Source: Lolium rigidum (Eukaryota > Streptophyta > Magnoliopsida > Poales > Poaceae). From it: a stretch of 64,000 nucleotides of DNA. Location: the NCBI RefSeq assembly GCF_022539505.1, contig NC_061509.1:209708254-209772253 (forward strand). Reading direction: 5' to 3'. Each line of letters opens with the position of its first letter. The stretch's first letter is position 1. The position numbers and the translations under genes were made by a program. The notes under the pieces are model-generated. The model had not been told where the DNA came from, searched no databases, and saw nothing but the letters and a program-made list of their open reading frames with translations. Shown piece by piece: positions 11,784 to 23,243 of the stretch.

Positions 11784-14234
11784 GCATCCCCAAGCTTAGT
11801 TCTGCTCGTCCCGAGCAGGTAAAACGATAACAAAGATAATTTCGGGAGTGACATGCCATCATAATCTTGATCATACTATTTGTAAAGCATATGTAGTGAA
11901 TGCAGCGATCAAAACAATGGTAATGACATGAGTAAACAACTGAATCATATAGCAAAGACTTTTTATGAATAGCACTTCAAGACAAGCATCAATAAGTCTT
12001 GCATAAGAGTTAACTCATAAAGCAATAATTCAAAGTAAAGGCATTGAAGCAACACAAAAGAAGATTAAGTTTCAGCGGTTGCTTTCAACTTGTAACATGT
12101 ATATCTCATGGATAATTGTCAATGCAAAGCAATATAACAAATGCAATATGCAAATATGTAAGAATCAATGCACAGTTCACACAAGTGTTTGCTTCTTGAG
12201 ATGGAGAGAAATAGGTGAACTGACTCAACAATGAAAGTAAAAGAATTGTCCTTCAAAGAGGAAAGCATCGATTGCTATATTTGTGCTAGAGCTTTGATTT
12301 TGAAAACATAAAGAGAGCATAAAAATAAAGTTTTGAGAGGTGTATGTTGTTGTCAACGAATGGTAGCGGGTACTCTAACCCCCTTGCCGGACAAACCTTC
12401 AAAGAGCGGCTCCCATTTTATTTTATTTTTGGGTGGCACTCCTTCCAACCTTTCTTTCACAAACCATGGCTAACCGAATCCTCGGGTGCACTGCCAACAA
12501 TCTCATACCATGAAGGAGTGCCCTTTTATTTTAGTTTTATTATGATGACACTCCTCCCAACCTTTGCTTACACAAGCCATGGCTAACCGAATCCTTCGGG
12601 TGCCGTCCAACAATCACATACCATGGAGGAGTGTCTATTTTTGTTAATTAATTTGGGACTGGGAATCCCATTGCCAGCTCTTTTTGCAAAATTATTGGAT
12701 AAGCGGATGAAGCCACTAGTCCATTGGTGAAAGTTGCCCAACAAGATTGAAAGATAAACACCACATACTTCCTCATGAGCTATAAAACATTGACACAAAT
12801 AAGAGGTAATAAATTTTGAATTGTTTAAAGGTAGCACTCAAGCAATTTACTTTGGAATGGCAGAAAATACCATGTAGTAGGTAGGTATGGTGGACACAAA
12901 TGGCATAGTGTTGTTTGGCTCAAGGATTTGGATGCATGAGAAGTATTCCCTCTCGATACAAAGTTTAGGCTAGCAAGGCTTATTTGAAACAAACACAAGG
13001 ATGAACTGGTGCAGCAAAACTCACATAAAAGACATATTGAAAACATTATAAGACTCTACACCGTCTTCCTTGTTGTTCAAAACTCAATACTAGAAATTAT
13101 CTAGACTTTAGAGAGACCAATTATGCAAACCAAATTTTAGCATGCTCTATGTATTCTTCACTAATAGGTGCAAAGTATATGATGCAAGAGCTTAAACATG
13201 AGCACAACAATTGCCAAGTATCACATTACCCAAGACATTATAGCAATTACTACATGTATCATTTTCCAATTCCAACCATATAACAATTTAACGAAGAGGA
13301 AACTTTGCCATGAATATTATGAGCTAAGAACACATGTGTTCATATGAACCAGCGGAGCGTGTCTCTCTCCCACACAAGCATGATGTAATCCAATTTATTC
13401 AAACACAAACAAAAATAGAAACAAACAAACAGACGCTCCAAGTAAAGTACATAAGATGTGGCCGAATAAAAATGTAGTTTCAAGAGAAGGAACCTGATAA
13501 TTTGTCGATGAAGAAGGGGATGCCTTGGGCATCCCCAAGCTTAGACGCTTGAGTCTTCTTGATATATGCAGGGATGAACCACCGGGTGCATCCCCAAGCT
13601 TAGAGCTTTCACTCTCCTTGATCGTAGTATATCATCCTCCTCTCTTGACCCTTGAAAACTTCCTCCACACCAAACTCGAAACAACTCATTAGAGGGTTAG
13701 TGGACAATAAAAATTAACATGTTCAGAGGTGACACAATCATTCTTAACACTTCTGGACATTGCATAAAGCTACTGGACATTAATGGATCAAAGAAATTCA
13801 TCCAACATAGCAAAAGAGGCAATGCGAAATAAAAGGCAGAATCTGTCAAAACAGAACAGTTCGTATTGACGAATTTTAAAATGGCACCAGACTTGCTCAA
13901 ATGAAAATGCTCAAATTGAATGAAAGTTGCGTACATATCTGAGGATCATGCACGTAAATTGGCATAATTTTCTGAGCTTCCTGCAGGGCAGTGGGCTCAG
14001 ATTCGTGACAGCAAAGAAATCTGGAACTGCGCAGTAATCCAAATCTAGTACTTACTTTTCTATCAAAGACTTTACTTGGCACAACAAAACACAAAACTAA
14101 GATAAGGAGAGGTTGCTACAGTAGTAAACAACTTCCAAGACACAAATATAAAACAAAGTACTGTAGCAAAATAACACATGGGTTATCTCCCAAGAAGTTC
14201 TTTCTTTTTAGCCGTTAAGATGGGCTCAGCAGTT
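11784..14234 (-). other. E5 noncoding 3' region
   Basis: About 2.4 kb with no coding frame of note. It aligns with the corresponding parts of E3 (27812-30279), E4 and E6. It holds a conserved stem-loop (13516-13536) and extra copies of the purine-tract-like motif near 13531-13545 and 13590-13605. Confidence 0.7.
13516..13536 (-). other. Conserved stem-loop in E5
   Basis: GGGGATGCC and GGCATCCCC form a perfect 9-bp stem around a 3-base loop. The same structure occurs in E3, E4 and E6 at the same relative place, next to aagcttgggg. Confidence 0.75.
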
Positions 14235-14975
14235 TTAATGATGCACTCGCAAGAAATAGTATTTGAAGCAAAAGAGAGCATCAAGAGGCAAATTCAAAAC
14301 ACATTTAAGTCTAACATGCTTCCTATTCAAGGGAATCTTGTAAATAAACAAGTTCATGAAGAGTAAAGTAACAAGCATAGGAAGATAAAACAAGTGTAGC
14401 TTGAAAAATTTCAGCACATAGAGAGGTGTTTTAGTAACGTGAAAATTTCTACAACCATATTTTCCTCTCTCATAATAACTTTCAGTAGCAACATGAGCAA
14501 ACTCAACAATATAACCATCACATAAAGCACTCTTATCATGAGTCTCATGCATAAAATTATTACTCTCCACATAAGCATAGTCAAATTTATTAGTTGTAGT
14601 GGGAGCAAATTCAACAAAGTAGCTATCATTATTATTCTCATCAAGTGTAGGAGGCATAGTATAATCACAACAAAATTTACTCTCCATAGTAGGTGGCGCC
14701 AAAAGACCACTATTATAATCATCACAAATAGGAGGCAAAGTATCATCAAAGAAAATTTTCTCCTCAATGCTTGGGGGACTAAAAATATCATGAAAACCAG
14801 CTTCCCCAAGCTTAGAACTTTCTATATTATTGTCAACAATGGTGTTCAAAGCGTTCATACTAATATTACTACCAGCATGCAAAGAAGATTTCATAGGTTT
14901 TTTAATTTTCGCATCAAACAATCCTAAATCAGGAAAAAGATTAAAAAGCTCACTAATTTTTTTGTTGTTTTCCAT
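14235..14975 (-). CDS. E5 gag-derived protein, 246 aa, unknown function
   Basis: Intact ORF, ATG at 14975. Residues 1-40 match the gag N-terminus of E3 (MENNKK, SELFNLFP, LFDAKIKKPM). The middle, about residues 50-175, is acidic and Asn/Tyr-rich with repeated short phrases (FFDDTLPPICDD, CCDYTMPPTLDEN, DSYFVEFAPTT). The last 70 residues are hydrophobic and basic, with one or two possible membrane segments (LFYLPMLVTLLFMNLFIYKI). There is no capsid core, zinc knuckle or enzyme motif. The order differs from a normal gag: the N-terminus is kept, the capsid is lost and an unrelated tail is gained. Related copies, both broken, lie in E1 (1-485) and E3 (21677-22752). The primer site lies 137 bases upstream and the LTR behind it, so the ORF is the first in the element transcript. 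Function is not known. Confidence 0.65.
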   Translation of the reverse strand: MENNKKISELFNLFPDLGLFDAKIKKPMKSSLHAGSNISMNALNTIVDNNIESSKLGEAGFHDIFSPPSIEEKIFFDDTLPPICDDYNSGLLAPPTMESKFCCDYTMPPTLDENNNDSYFVEFAPTTTNKFDYAYVESNNFMHETHDKSALCDGYIVEFAHVATESYYERGKYGCRNFHVTKTPLYVLKFFKLHLFYLPMLVTLLFMNLFIYKIPLNRKHVRLKCVLNLPLDALFCFKYYFLRVHH

Positions 14976-15111
14976 TATGCCTAACTAGTGTAAACAAGAA
15001 ACAAAAAGTTGCAATTGCAGGATCTAAAGGAAATAGCTTCGAGCACACACACAACGGCGCCAGAAAAATACTTTACCTGAGACCGTAGTATGAGTGCCTT
15101 TTACCTTTCCT

Positions 15112-15128
15112 CCCCGGCAACGGCGCCA
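15112..15128 (-). other. E5 primer-binding site, with second partial copy
   Basis: CCCCGGCAACGGCGCCA, an exact match to the tRNA-Asp 3' end, lies ten bases from the LTR. A partial copy (caacggcgcca) lies at 15052-15062, both followed by gaaaa on the plus strand. Confidence 0.85.
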
Positions 15129-15138
15129 GAAAAGTGCT

Positions 15139-16836
15139 TGATGTCTACGGGAGCTTCTATTCTTGTAGACAGTGTTGGGCCTCCAAGAGCAGAGGTTTGT
15201 AGAACAGCAGCAAGTTTCCCTTAAGTGGATCACCCAAGGTTTATCGAACTCGGGGAGGAAGAGGTCAAAGATATCCCTCTCATGCAACCCTGCAACCACA
15301 AAGCAAGAAGTCTCTTGTGTCCCCAACACACCTAATAGGTGCACTAGTTCGGCGAAGAGATAGTGAAATACAGGTGGTATGAATAAGTAGTAGCAACGGC
15401 GGAAAAGTGCTCGCCCGGGACGAGTAAACAAGCAGTAGTAATGTAGCGGTAGTAACGCAGCAGTAGTAAACAAGCGATAATAACTCAGCAGTATTTAGGA
15501 ACAAGGCCTAGGGATTACACTTTCACTAGTGGACACTCTCAACATTGATCACATAACAGAATAGATAAATGCATACTCTACACTTTTGTTGGATGATGAA
15601 CACATTGCGTAGGATTACACGAACCCTCAATGCCGGAGTTAACAAGCTCCACAATAATGCTCATGTTTAAGTAACCTTTAGTGTAAGATAGATCAACGCT
15701 ACTAAACCAAGTACTAGCATAGCATGCACACTGTCACCTTCATGCATATGTAGGAGGAATAGATCACATCAATATTATCATAGCAATAGTTAACTCCATA
15801 ATCTACAAGAGATCATGATCATAGCATAAACCAAGTACTAACACGGTGCACGCACTGTCACCTTTACACACGTGCAGGAGGAATAGAACTACTTTAATAA
15901 CACATCACTAGAGTAGCACATAGATAAATTGTGATACAAACATGCTGCAATCATAAAGAGATATAAATAAGCACCTCACTATGCCATTCAATGAGTAAGT
16001 ATTCTGTGAAATCTAGCCTAAGAGACCCACACGGTGCACACACTGTCACCTTTACACACGTGGGACGAGGAGTCTCCGGAGATCACATAAGTAAAACTCA
16101 CTCGACTAGCATAATGACATCTAGATTACAAGCATCATCATATGAATCTCAATCATGTAAGGCAGCTCATGAGATTATTGTATTGAAGCACATAGGAGAG
16201 AGATGAACCACATAGCTACCGGTACAGCCCCGAGCCTCGATGGAGAACTACTCCCTCCTCATGGGAGCAGCAGCGGTGATGAAGATGGCGGTGGAGATGG
16301 CAGCGGTGTCGATGGAGAAGCCTCCCGGGGGCACTTCCCCGCTCCGGCAGGGTGCCGGAACAGAGATCCTGTCCCCTAGATCTTGGCTTCGCGATGGCGG
16401 CGGCTCTGGAAGGTTTATGTGGGTTTCGTCAATCGTGTCGGGTTTTCTGATCCAGGGGCTTCTTATAGGCGAAGAGGCGGCGCCAGGGGGTCGAAGGGCT
16501 GGCCAAACCCTAGGGGGGCGCGGCCCCCCCCTAGGCCGCGCCAGGGTATGGTGTGGTGGGCCCGTGCCCCCCTCCGGTCCCTCTCGTGTGTTACGGATGC
16601 TTCCGGGGATTCTAAGATCTTTGGCGTTGATTTCGTCCGATTCCGAGAATATTTCGTTACTAGGATTTCGAAACCAAAAACAGCGAGAAAACGAGAACCG
16701 GCACTTCGGCATCTTGTTAATAGGTTAGTTCCGAGAAAATGCACGAATATGACATAAAGTGTGCATAAAACATGTAGATAACATCAATAATGTGGCATGG
16801 AACACAAGAAATTATCGATACGTTGGAGACGTATCG
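15139..16836 (-). repeat. E5 5' LTR
   Basis: 1,698 bp, the partner of 10088-11783. A GC-rich inverted-repeat block lies near 16510-16550. The terminal CA has become CG at 16835-16836, before the GTGAA duplication. Confidence 0.92.
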
Positions 16837-16841
16837 GTGAA

Positions 16842-18960
16842 CTGACTCAACATAAAAGTAAAAGAAAGGCCCTTCGCGAGAGGAAGCATTGATTGCTATA
16901 TTTGTGCTAGAGCTTTGGTTTTGAAAACAAGAAACAATTTTGTCAACGGTAGTAATAAAGCATATGTATCATGTAAATTATATCTTACAAGTTGCAAGCC
17001 TCATGCATAGTATACTAATAGTGCCCGCACCTTGTCCTAATTAGCTTGGATTACCGGGATCATCGCAATACACATGTTTTAACCAAGTGTCACAAAGGGG
17101 TACCTCCATGCCGTCTGTACAAAGGTCTAAGGAGAAAACTCGCATTTGGATTTCTCGCTTTTGATTATTCTCAACTTAGACATCCATACCGGGACAACAT
17201 AGACAACGAGATAATGGACTCCTCTTTAATGCATAAGCATTTAGCAACAATTAATGTTCTCATATGAGATTGAGGATATATGTCCAAAGCTCGGAACTTC
17301 CACCATGATTCATGGCTTTAGTTAGCGGCCCAATGTTCTTCTCTAACAATATGCATGCTCTAACCAATAAAGTGGTAAATCTCCCTTACTTCAGACAAGA
17401 CGGACATGCATAGCAACTCACATGATATTCAACAAAGAGTAGTTGATGGCGTCCCCAGAAAACATGGTTATCGCACAACAACCAACTTAATAAGAGATAA
17501 AGTGCATAAGTACATATTCAATACCACAATAGTTTTTAAGCTATTTGTCCCATGAGCTATATATTGCAAAGGTAAAGAATGGAAATTTTAAAGGTAGCAC
17601 TCAAGCAATTTACTTTGGAATGGCGGAGAAATACCATGTAGTAGGTAGGTATGGTGGACACAAATGGCATAGTGGTTGGCTCAAGGATTTTGGATGCATG
17701 AGAAGTATTCCCTCTCGATACAAGGTTTAGGCTAGCAAGGTTATTTGAAACAAACACAAGGATGAACCGGTGCAGCAAAACTCACATAAAAGACATATTG
17801 TAAACATTATAAGACTCTACACCGTCTTCCTTGTTGTTCAAAACTCAATACTAGAAATTATCTAGACTTTACAGAGACCAAATATGCAAACCAAATTTAG
17901 CAAGCTCTAGGTGTTTCTTCATTAATGGGTGCAAAGTATATGATGCAAGAGCTTAAACATGAGCACAACAATTGCCAAGTATCAAATTATTCAAGACATT
18001 TTAGAATTACTACATGTAGCATTTCCCAATTCCAACCATATAACAATTTAACGAAGAAGATTCAACCTTCGCCATGAATATTGTGAGTAAAGCCTAAGGA
18101 CATATTTTTCCATATGCAACAGCGGAGCGTGTCTCTCTCCCACACAATGAATGCTAGGATCCATTTTATTCAAACGAAAACAAAAACAAAAACAAACCGA
18201 CGCTCCAAGCAAAGGACATAAGATGTGATGGAATAAAAATATAGTTTCAAGGGAGGAACCTGATAATGTTGTCGATGAAGAAGGGGATGCCTTGGGCATC
18301 CCCAAGCTTAGACGCTTGAGTCTTCTTAAAATATGCAGGGGTGAACCACCGGGGCATCCCCAAGCTTAGAGCTTTCACTCTCCTTGATCATATTGTATCA
18401 TCCTCCTCTCTTGATCCTTGAAAACTTCCTCCACACCAAACTCGAAACAACTCATTAGAGGGTTAGTGCACAATAAAAATTAACATGTTCAGAGGTGACA
18501 TAATCATTCTTAACACTTCTGGACATTGCATAAAGCTACTGGACATTAATGGAACAAAGAAATTCATCCACCATAGCAAAAGAGGCAATGCGAAATAAAA
18601 GGCAGAATCTGTCAAAACAGAACAGTCCGTAAAGATGGATTTTATCGAGGCACCAGACTTTCTCAAATGAAAATTCCCAAATTGAATGAAAGTTGCGTAC
18701 ATATCTGAGGATCACGCACGTAAATTGGCATATTTTTCTGAGCTACCTACAGAGAGGCAGGTCGAAATTCGTGACGACAAAGAAATGCAATTACTTGCGC
18801 GATAATCCAAATCTAGTATGAACCTTACTATCAACGACTTTACTTGGCACAACAATGCACAAAACTAAGATAACGAGAGGTTGCTACAGTAGTAAACAAC
18901 TTCCAAGACTCAAATATAAAATAAAAGTGCTATAGTAAAAACATGGGTTGTCTCCCATAA
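16842..18960 (-). other. E4 noncoding 3' region
   Basis: No coding frame is supported. The segment continues 9655-10087 once E5 is removed. It aligns with E3, E5 and E6 from the ggaatggcagaaatacc block (about 17610) to the stem-loop (18283-18303) and beyond. Confidence 0.7.
18283..18303 (-). other. Conserved stem-loop in E4
   Basis: Perfect 9-bp stem GGGGATGCC/GGCATCCCC with a 3-base loop, followed by aagcttag. A further purine-tract-like motif lies at about 18353-18368. Confidence 0.75.
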
Positions 18961-19004
18961 GCGCTTTTCTTTAACGCCTTTCAGCTAGGCGCAGAAAGTG
19001 TATA

Positions 19005-19655
19005 TCAAGTGTTATCAAGAGATGAAGCATCGACATTACCTTGGGTGTTGGGAGTTTTCTCAACCATGCATAGTATGTTGGATACATAAGTTTCAGCGGC
19101 TCCCTTTTCATTAGTCTTGGGCTTGCTACTCTCATCAAACAAATTTTCAGGAACAAGCCAAGCATAATTATCATCTAGAGCTTCATGCATCGCTAGGACC
19201 TTACATGGTATTGGTGCTTTAATCTCCCCACCATCATTAACATTATTAGTGTACCTTATTCTATCCATATCCATTTTTTCAAGTGTTCTTTTAAAATCGG
19301 TGATCATACCAAGCCTCTCATGCTTACTAAAAACTTTTCTAGCTTCTCTAGCTATATCCGCAAATTCTCGCACTAAGACTTTTAGAACAAAATCTCTCTT
19401 CTCTCCCCGCTCCATATCAGAAAGTGTAAGAAACATGTGTTGTATCATGGGGTTGAGACTAATAAATCTAGCTTCCATCATGCGTACCAAACAAACAGAG
19501 GCATCTTCATAAGTAGGGGCAGCTTTTGCAAGGGGTATATCTTTAAGATCTTCATGCATACTAACATGGGTGAAAAATTCTTCTATATTATCTCTTCCAA
19601 TTATAGACCCTTGTCCTACAGGTATATCTTTTACAGTAAAATTAAAAGGAAACAT
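19005..19655 (-). CDS. E4 MFPF protein, 216 aa, conserved, unknown function
   Basis: Intact ORF from the ATG at 19655 to the stop at 19005. It begins MFPFNFTVKDIPVGQGSI and ends VDASSLDNT. It is largely helical in appearance, rich in charged residues in the middle (EKRDFVLKVLVREFADIAREARKVF), with no membrane segment, zinc knuckle or protease/RT motif. A homologue with a frameshift lies in E6 (42830-43475) at about 55-60% identity. Many of the differences are conservative (I/V, K/R, D/E), which suggests selection on the protein before decay. It is the only ORF of E4 and is the first after the primer site. It is not similar to the gag of E3 or E7 by eye. A capsid-like or RNA-binding role would be a guess. 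Confidence 0.65.
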   Translation of the reverse strand: MFPFNFTVKDIPVGQGSIIGRDNIEEFFTHVSMHEDLKDIPLAKAAPTYEDASVCLVRMMEARFISLNPMIQHMFLTLSDMERGEKRDFVLKVLVREFADIAREARKVFSKHERLGMITDFKRTLEKMDMDRIRYTNNVNDGGEIKAPIPCKVLAMHEALDDNYAWLVPENLFDESSKPKTNEKGAAETYVSNILCMVEKTPNTQGNVDASSLDNT

Positions 19656-19863
19656 GTTGAAATAAGTAAAGCAAATGCAAGTAACTAATTTTTTTGTGTT
19701 TTTGATATAGAGTGCAAGACAGTAAATAAAGTAAAGCTAGCAACTAATATTTTTGTGTTTTGATATAATGCAGCAAACAAAGAAAGTAAATAAAATAAAG
19801 CAAGACAAAAACAAAGTAAAGAGATTGGATTGTGGAGACTCCGCTTGCAGCGTGTCTTGATCT

Positions 19864-19962
19864 CCCCGGCAACGGCGCCAGAAAATATGCTGGCGTGTAG
19901 TTAACGTGGGAGTTAGAAATCTTTGTGGTGTAGCTTTTCTTCGTTCCCCGGTAACGGCGCCA
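19864..19962 (-). other. E4 double primer-binding site
   Basis: Two tRNA-Asp type sites stand 82 bases apart. The outer, LTR-proximal one (19946-19962, ccccggtaacggcgcca) has one mismatch. The inner one (19864-19880) is exact, and its downstream sequence matches that of the single site of E6. Confidence 0.85.
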
Positions 19963-19973
19963 GAAAAAGAACT

Positions 19974-21562
19974 TGATACGCGTACAGCACGCGTCCGTTG
20001 GGAACCCCAAGAGGAAGGTGTGATGCGTACGGCGGCAAGTTTTCCCTCAGAAAGAAACCAAGGTTTATCGAACCAGGAGGAGCCAAGAAGCACGTTGAAG
20101 GTTGATGGCGGCGAGATGTAGTGCGGCGCAACACCGGGGATTCCGGCGCCAACGTGGAACCTGCACAACACAACCAAAGTACTTTGCCCCAACGAAATAG
20201 TGAGGTTGTCAATCTCACCGGCTTGTTGTAACAAAGGATTAGATGTATAGTGTGGATGATGATTGTTTGCAAAGAACAGTAAAGAACAATAGCAGCAGAT
20301 TTGTATTTCAGATGTAAAAGAATGGACCGGGGTCCACAGTTCACTAGAGGTGTCTCTCCCATAAGATAAATAGCATGTTGGGTGAACAAATTACAGTCAG
20401 GCAATTGACAAATAGAGAGGGCATAAAAATGCACATACATGATATAGTGAGTATTGTGAGATTTAATTGGGCATTACGACAAAGTACATAGACCGCTATC
20501 CAGCATGCATCTATGCCTAAAAAGTCCACCTTCAGGTTATCATCCGAACCCCTTCCAGTATTAAGTTGCAAAACAACGGACAATTGCATTAAGTATGGTG
20601 CGTAATGTAATCAATAACTACATCCTCGGACATAGCATCAATGTTTTATCCCTAGTGGCAACAACACATCCACAACCTTAGAACTTTCGTCACTCGTCCC
20701 GGATTTAATGGAGGCATGAACCCACTATCGAGCATAAATACTCCCTCTTGGAGTTAAGAGCAAAAACTTGGCCGAGCCTCTACTAATAACGGAGAGCATG
20801 CAAGATCATAAACAACACATAGGTAATAGATTGATAATCAACATAACATAGTATTCTCTATCCATCGGATCCCGACAAACACAACATATAGAATTACGGA
20901 TAGATGATCTTGATCATGTTAGGCAGCTCACAAGATCCGACAATGAAGCACATGAGGAGAAGACAACCATCTAGCTACCGCTATGGACCCATAGTCCAGG
21001 GGTGAACTACTCACTCATCACTCCGGAGGCGACCATGGCGGTGAAGAGTCCTCCGGGAGATGATTCCCCTCTCCGGCAGGGTGCCGGAGGCGATCTCCAG
21101 AATCCCCCGAGATGGGATTGGCGGCGGCGGCGTCTCGATAGGTTTTCCGTATCGTGGCTCTCGGTACCGGGGGTTTCGCGACGAAGGCTTTAAGTAGGCG
21201 GAAGGGCAACGCGGGGGCCACACGAGGGCCCCACACACCGAGGCCGCGCGGCCAAGGGCTGGGCCGCGCCGCCCTGTTGTGGCGGCGCCTCGTGGCCCCA
21301 CTTCCTTTCCCCTCGGTCTTCCGGAAGCTTCGTGCAAAAATAGGACACCGGGCGTTGATTTCGTCCAATTCCGAGAATATTTCCTTTGTAGGATTTCGAA
21401 ACCAAAAACAGCAGAAAACAACAACCGGCTCTTCGGCATCTCGTTAATAGGTTAGTGCCGGAAAATGCATAAATACGACATATAATGTGTATAAAACATG
21501 TAGATATCATCAATAATGTGGCATGGAACATAAGAAATTATCGATACGTCGGAGACGTATCA
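19974..21562 (-). repeat. E4 5' LTR
   Basis: 1,589 bp, TG...CA on the minus strand. The 5' tip is TGATACGTCTCCGACGTATC, and a GC-rich block lies near 21240-21290. The GTGGA duplication follows at 21563. Confidence 0.92.
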
Positions 21563-21567
21563 GTGGA

Positions 21568-22752
21568 GAAGCTTCCTTTCAAGCCTCTCCCTCCTAAATG
21601 GGAAAAGAAGAAGAAGAAGGGAACGAAGAAGAAGAAGAGGGGGAATAAAAAGAAATAGGTAACGGCATATCCCCGCGTGTATGAGATAACGATAGGTAAC
21701 CGTAAGTATGTTGCTCCTAATGATTATTATGATAATGAATCTGTGTACAATGATCTTCCTATGCCCTTTACCTATATTAGTGATCATGATTTGGAAGAGC
21801 ACATCACTTTTGATATTGAAGATCTCTGGAACACTAATTCTGAAAATGATGATGTTAATAATTGCCATAGTATTAGTACTATCCATGTTTCTTCCCATGA
21901 TGATATAGAAAGCTCTAAGCTTGGGGATGAGGTGTTTGAAAATCATTTTGCTACTGATGATTATATGTTTGATACATCTCCTTCTAGTAACAATGATGGT
22001 ATGTTTACAGATGAACACACTGTGGAAGATAACTATTCTATTTCTTATGATGACACTATGCCTCCAGTCTTTGAAAATTATTATAAAGAATACTATGACA
22101 TAGGTTATAATTACAGTCATCCTCATGAAACTTGTCATAGTTATGGAGGGATTACCCAAAACCATCTCTCTAATATACAACTTGTCTATCATATTCAAGT
22201 TCGTTATGGTGATTGTGATATTTTCAGTCCATCTACTATTGAGGATAAATTAATTATGATTACAATATGCCTCCTATATATGATGATTATGGTGATGAGA
22301 ATAATAATGATAGCTATTTTATTGAATTTGCTCCCACTACAATTAATAGTAATGACTATGCTTATATGGAGAATGATACTTTTATGCATATGAACCATAA
22401 TAAGAATGTTTTAATTGATGGTTATATTGTGGATTTCATCAATGATGCTACTGAAAGTTATTATGAGAGAGGGAAACATGGTTATATGCATCTTAATAAT
22501 ATTAAGTCTCCCCTCTTTATGTTGAGAATCTTGAAGTTGCGCTTGTGTTGCCTTTCCATGCTTGTTGCATTATGCTTACATGACTTGTTTATTTACAAGA
22601 TTCCTTTTCATAGGAAGTGGGTTAGACATAAAAGTGTTTCTTATTTGCTTTTGATGCTCTCTTTTGCTTCAACTCTTATTTCTTGCGAGAGCATCATTAA
22701 AATTACTGAGCCCATCCTAATGGTTATAAAGAAAGCACTTCTTGGGAGATAA
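21568..22752 (+). pseudogene. E3 gag tail and second acidic ORF with hydrophobic end
   Basis: Bases 21568-21656 finish the gag (Lys-rich tail). The next frame, open from the ATG at 21677, is acidic and rich in Asp, Asn and Tyr. It shifts frame near 22250 and continues (MPPIYDDYGDEN) to the stop at 22752. The middle and end match the E5 ORF (DSYFIEFAPTT, ATESYYERGK, LFIYKIP), so this is the same protein tail. Here it is separate from gag, whereas in E5 it is fused to a gag N-terminus. The final 80 residues are hydrophobic with basic gaps. One frameshift marks it as inactive. Function is unknown. Confidence 0.7.
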
Positions 22753-22843
22753 CCCATGTTTTTATTTTGCTACTGTTTTGTTGTGTCTTGGAAGTTGTTA
22801 CTACTGTAGCAAACTCTCCTTATCATGTTTACTAGTACAAATG

Positions 22844-22861
22844 CCCGTGCGTTGCCACGGG
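22844..22861 (-). other. H1 3' terminal hairpin
   Basis: CCCGTG and CACGGG form a 6-bp stem around cgttgc, ahead of the CTAG end. This is the termination structure of Helitron rolling-circle transposition. Confidence 0.85.
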
Positions 22862-23243
22862 TCCTCAAATTTCATTTCTCAATACACATATAATTTACAA
22901 CTCACTATGAAAATTCAAAACAAATAAGGGATATCATAATATACTATAGCATGATAATACCGAACGCAATAACAAGATAGCATTGTAACTCCAATGATGA
23001 TAAATTTAGCATGTTCCTTTCTGAACCCAAAGGCACAAGTGACGCAATCAAGCCTCTTTGAAGAAAGGCAATCATCATTGACATGAGATCAAACACATCT
23101 ACCTAATTTTGGCCACTTCAGATGCAAGAATTTTGTAACAATGGTGACACAAACAACACAGTATCAACTCACAACACCACACTGACCTAACTCAAACAGT
23201 ATGCAAGCAATAGCTCTACCGCTAGGCACAACTCTAAAAGAAC

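Larger units (their letters stand above)
10088..16836 (-). mobile_element. E5: non-autonomous LTR retrotransposon nested in E4
   Basis: 6,749 bp. The 3' LTR is 10088-11783, the noncoding region 11784-14234, the gag-derived ORF 14235-14975, the primer site 15112-15128 and the 5' LTR 15139-16836. The duplication GTGAA lies at 10083-10087 and 16837-16841. The right tip reads ...atcg instead of ...atca, a single change from the expected CA end. It belongs to the family of E1. No RT or integrase is present. Confidence 0.92.
8061..21562 (-). mobile_element. E4: non-autonomous LTR retrotransposon with conserved MFPF ORF
   Basis: Minus-oriented element in E3. The 5' LTR is 19974-21562, with a double primer site 19864-19962, one ORF (19005-19655), a long noncoding 3' region (16842-18960 plus 9655-10087), a purine tract next to 9655 and the 3' LTR 8061-9654. 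The duplication GTGGA lies at 8056-8060 and 21563-21567. It is split by E5. No pol sequence is present. Without E5 the element is about 6.7 kb. The LTRs are near-identical, so insertion was recent relative to E3. Confidence 0.92.
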
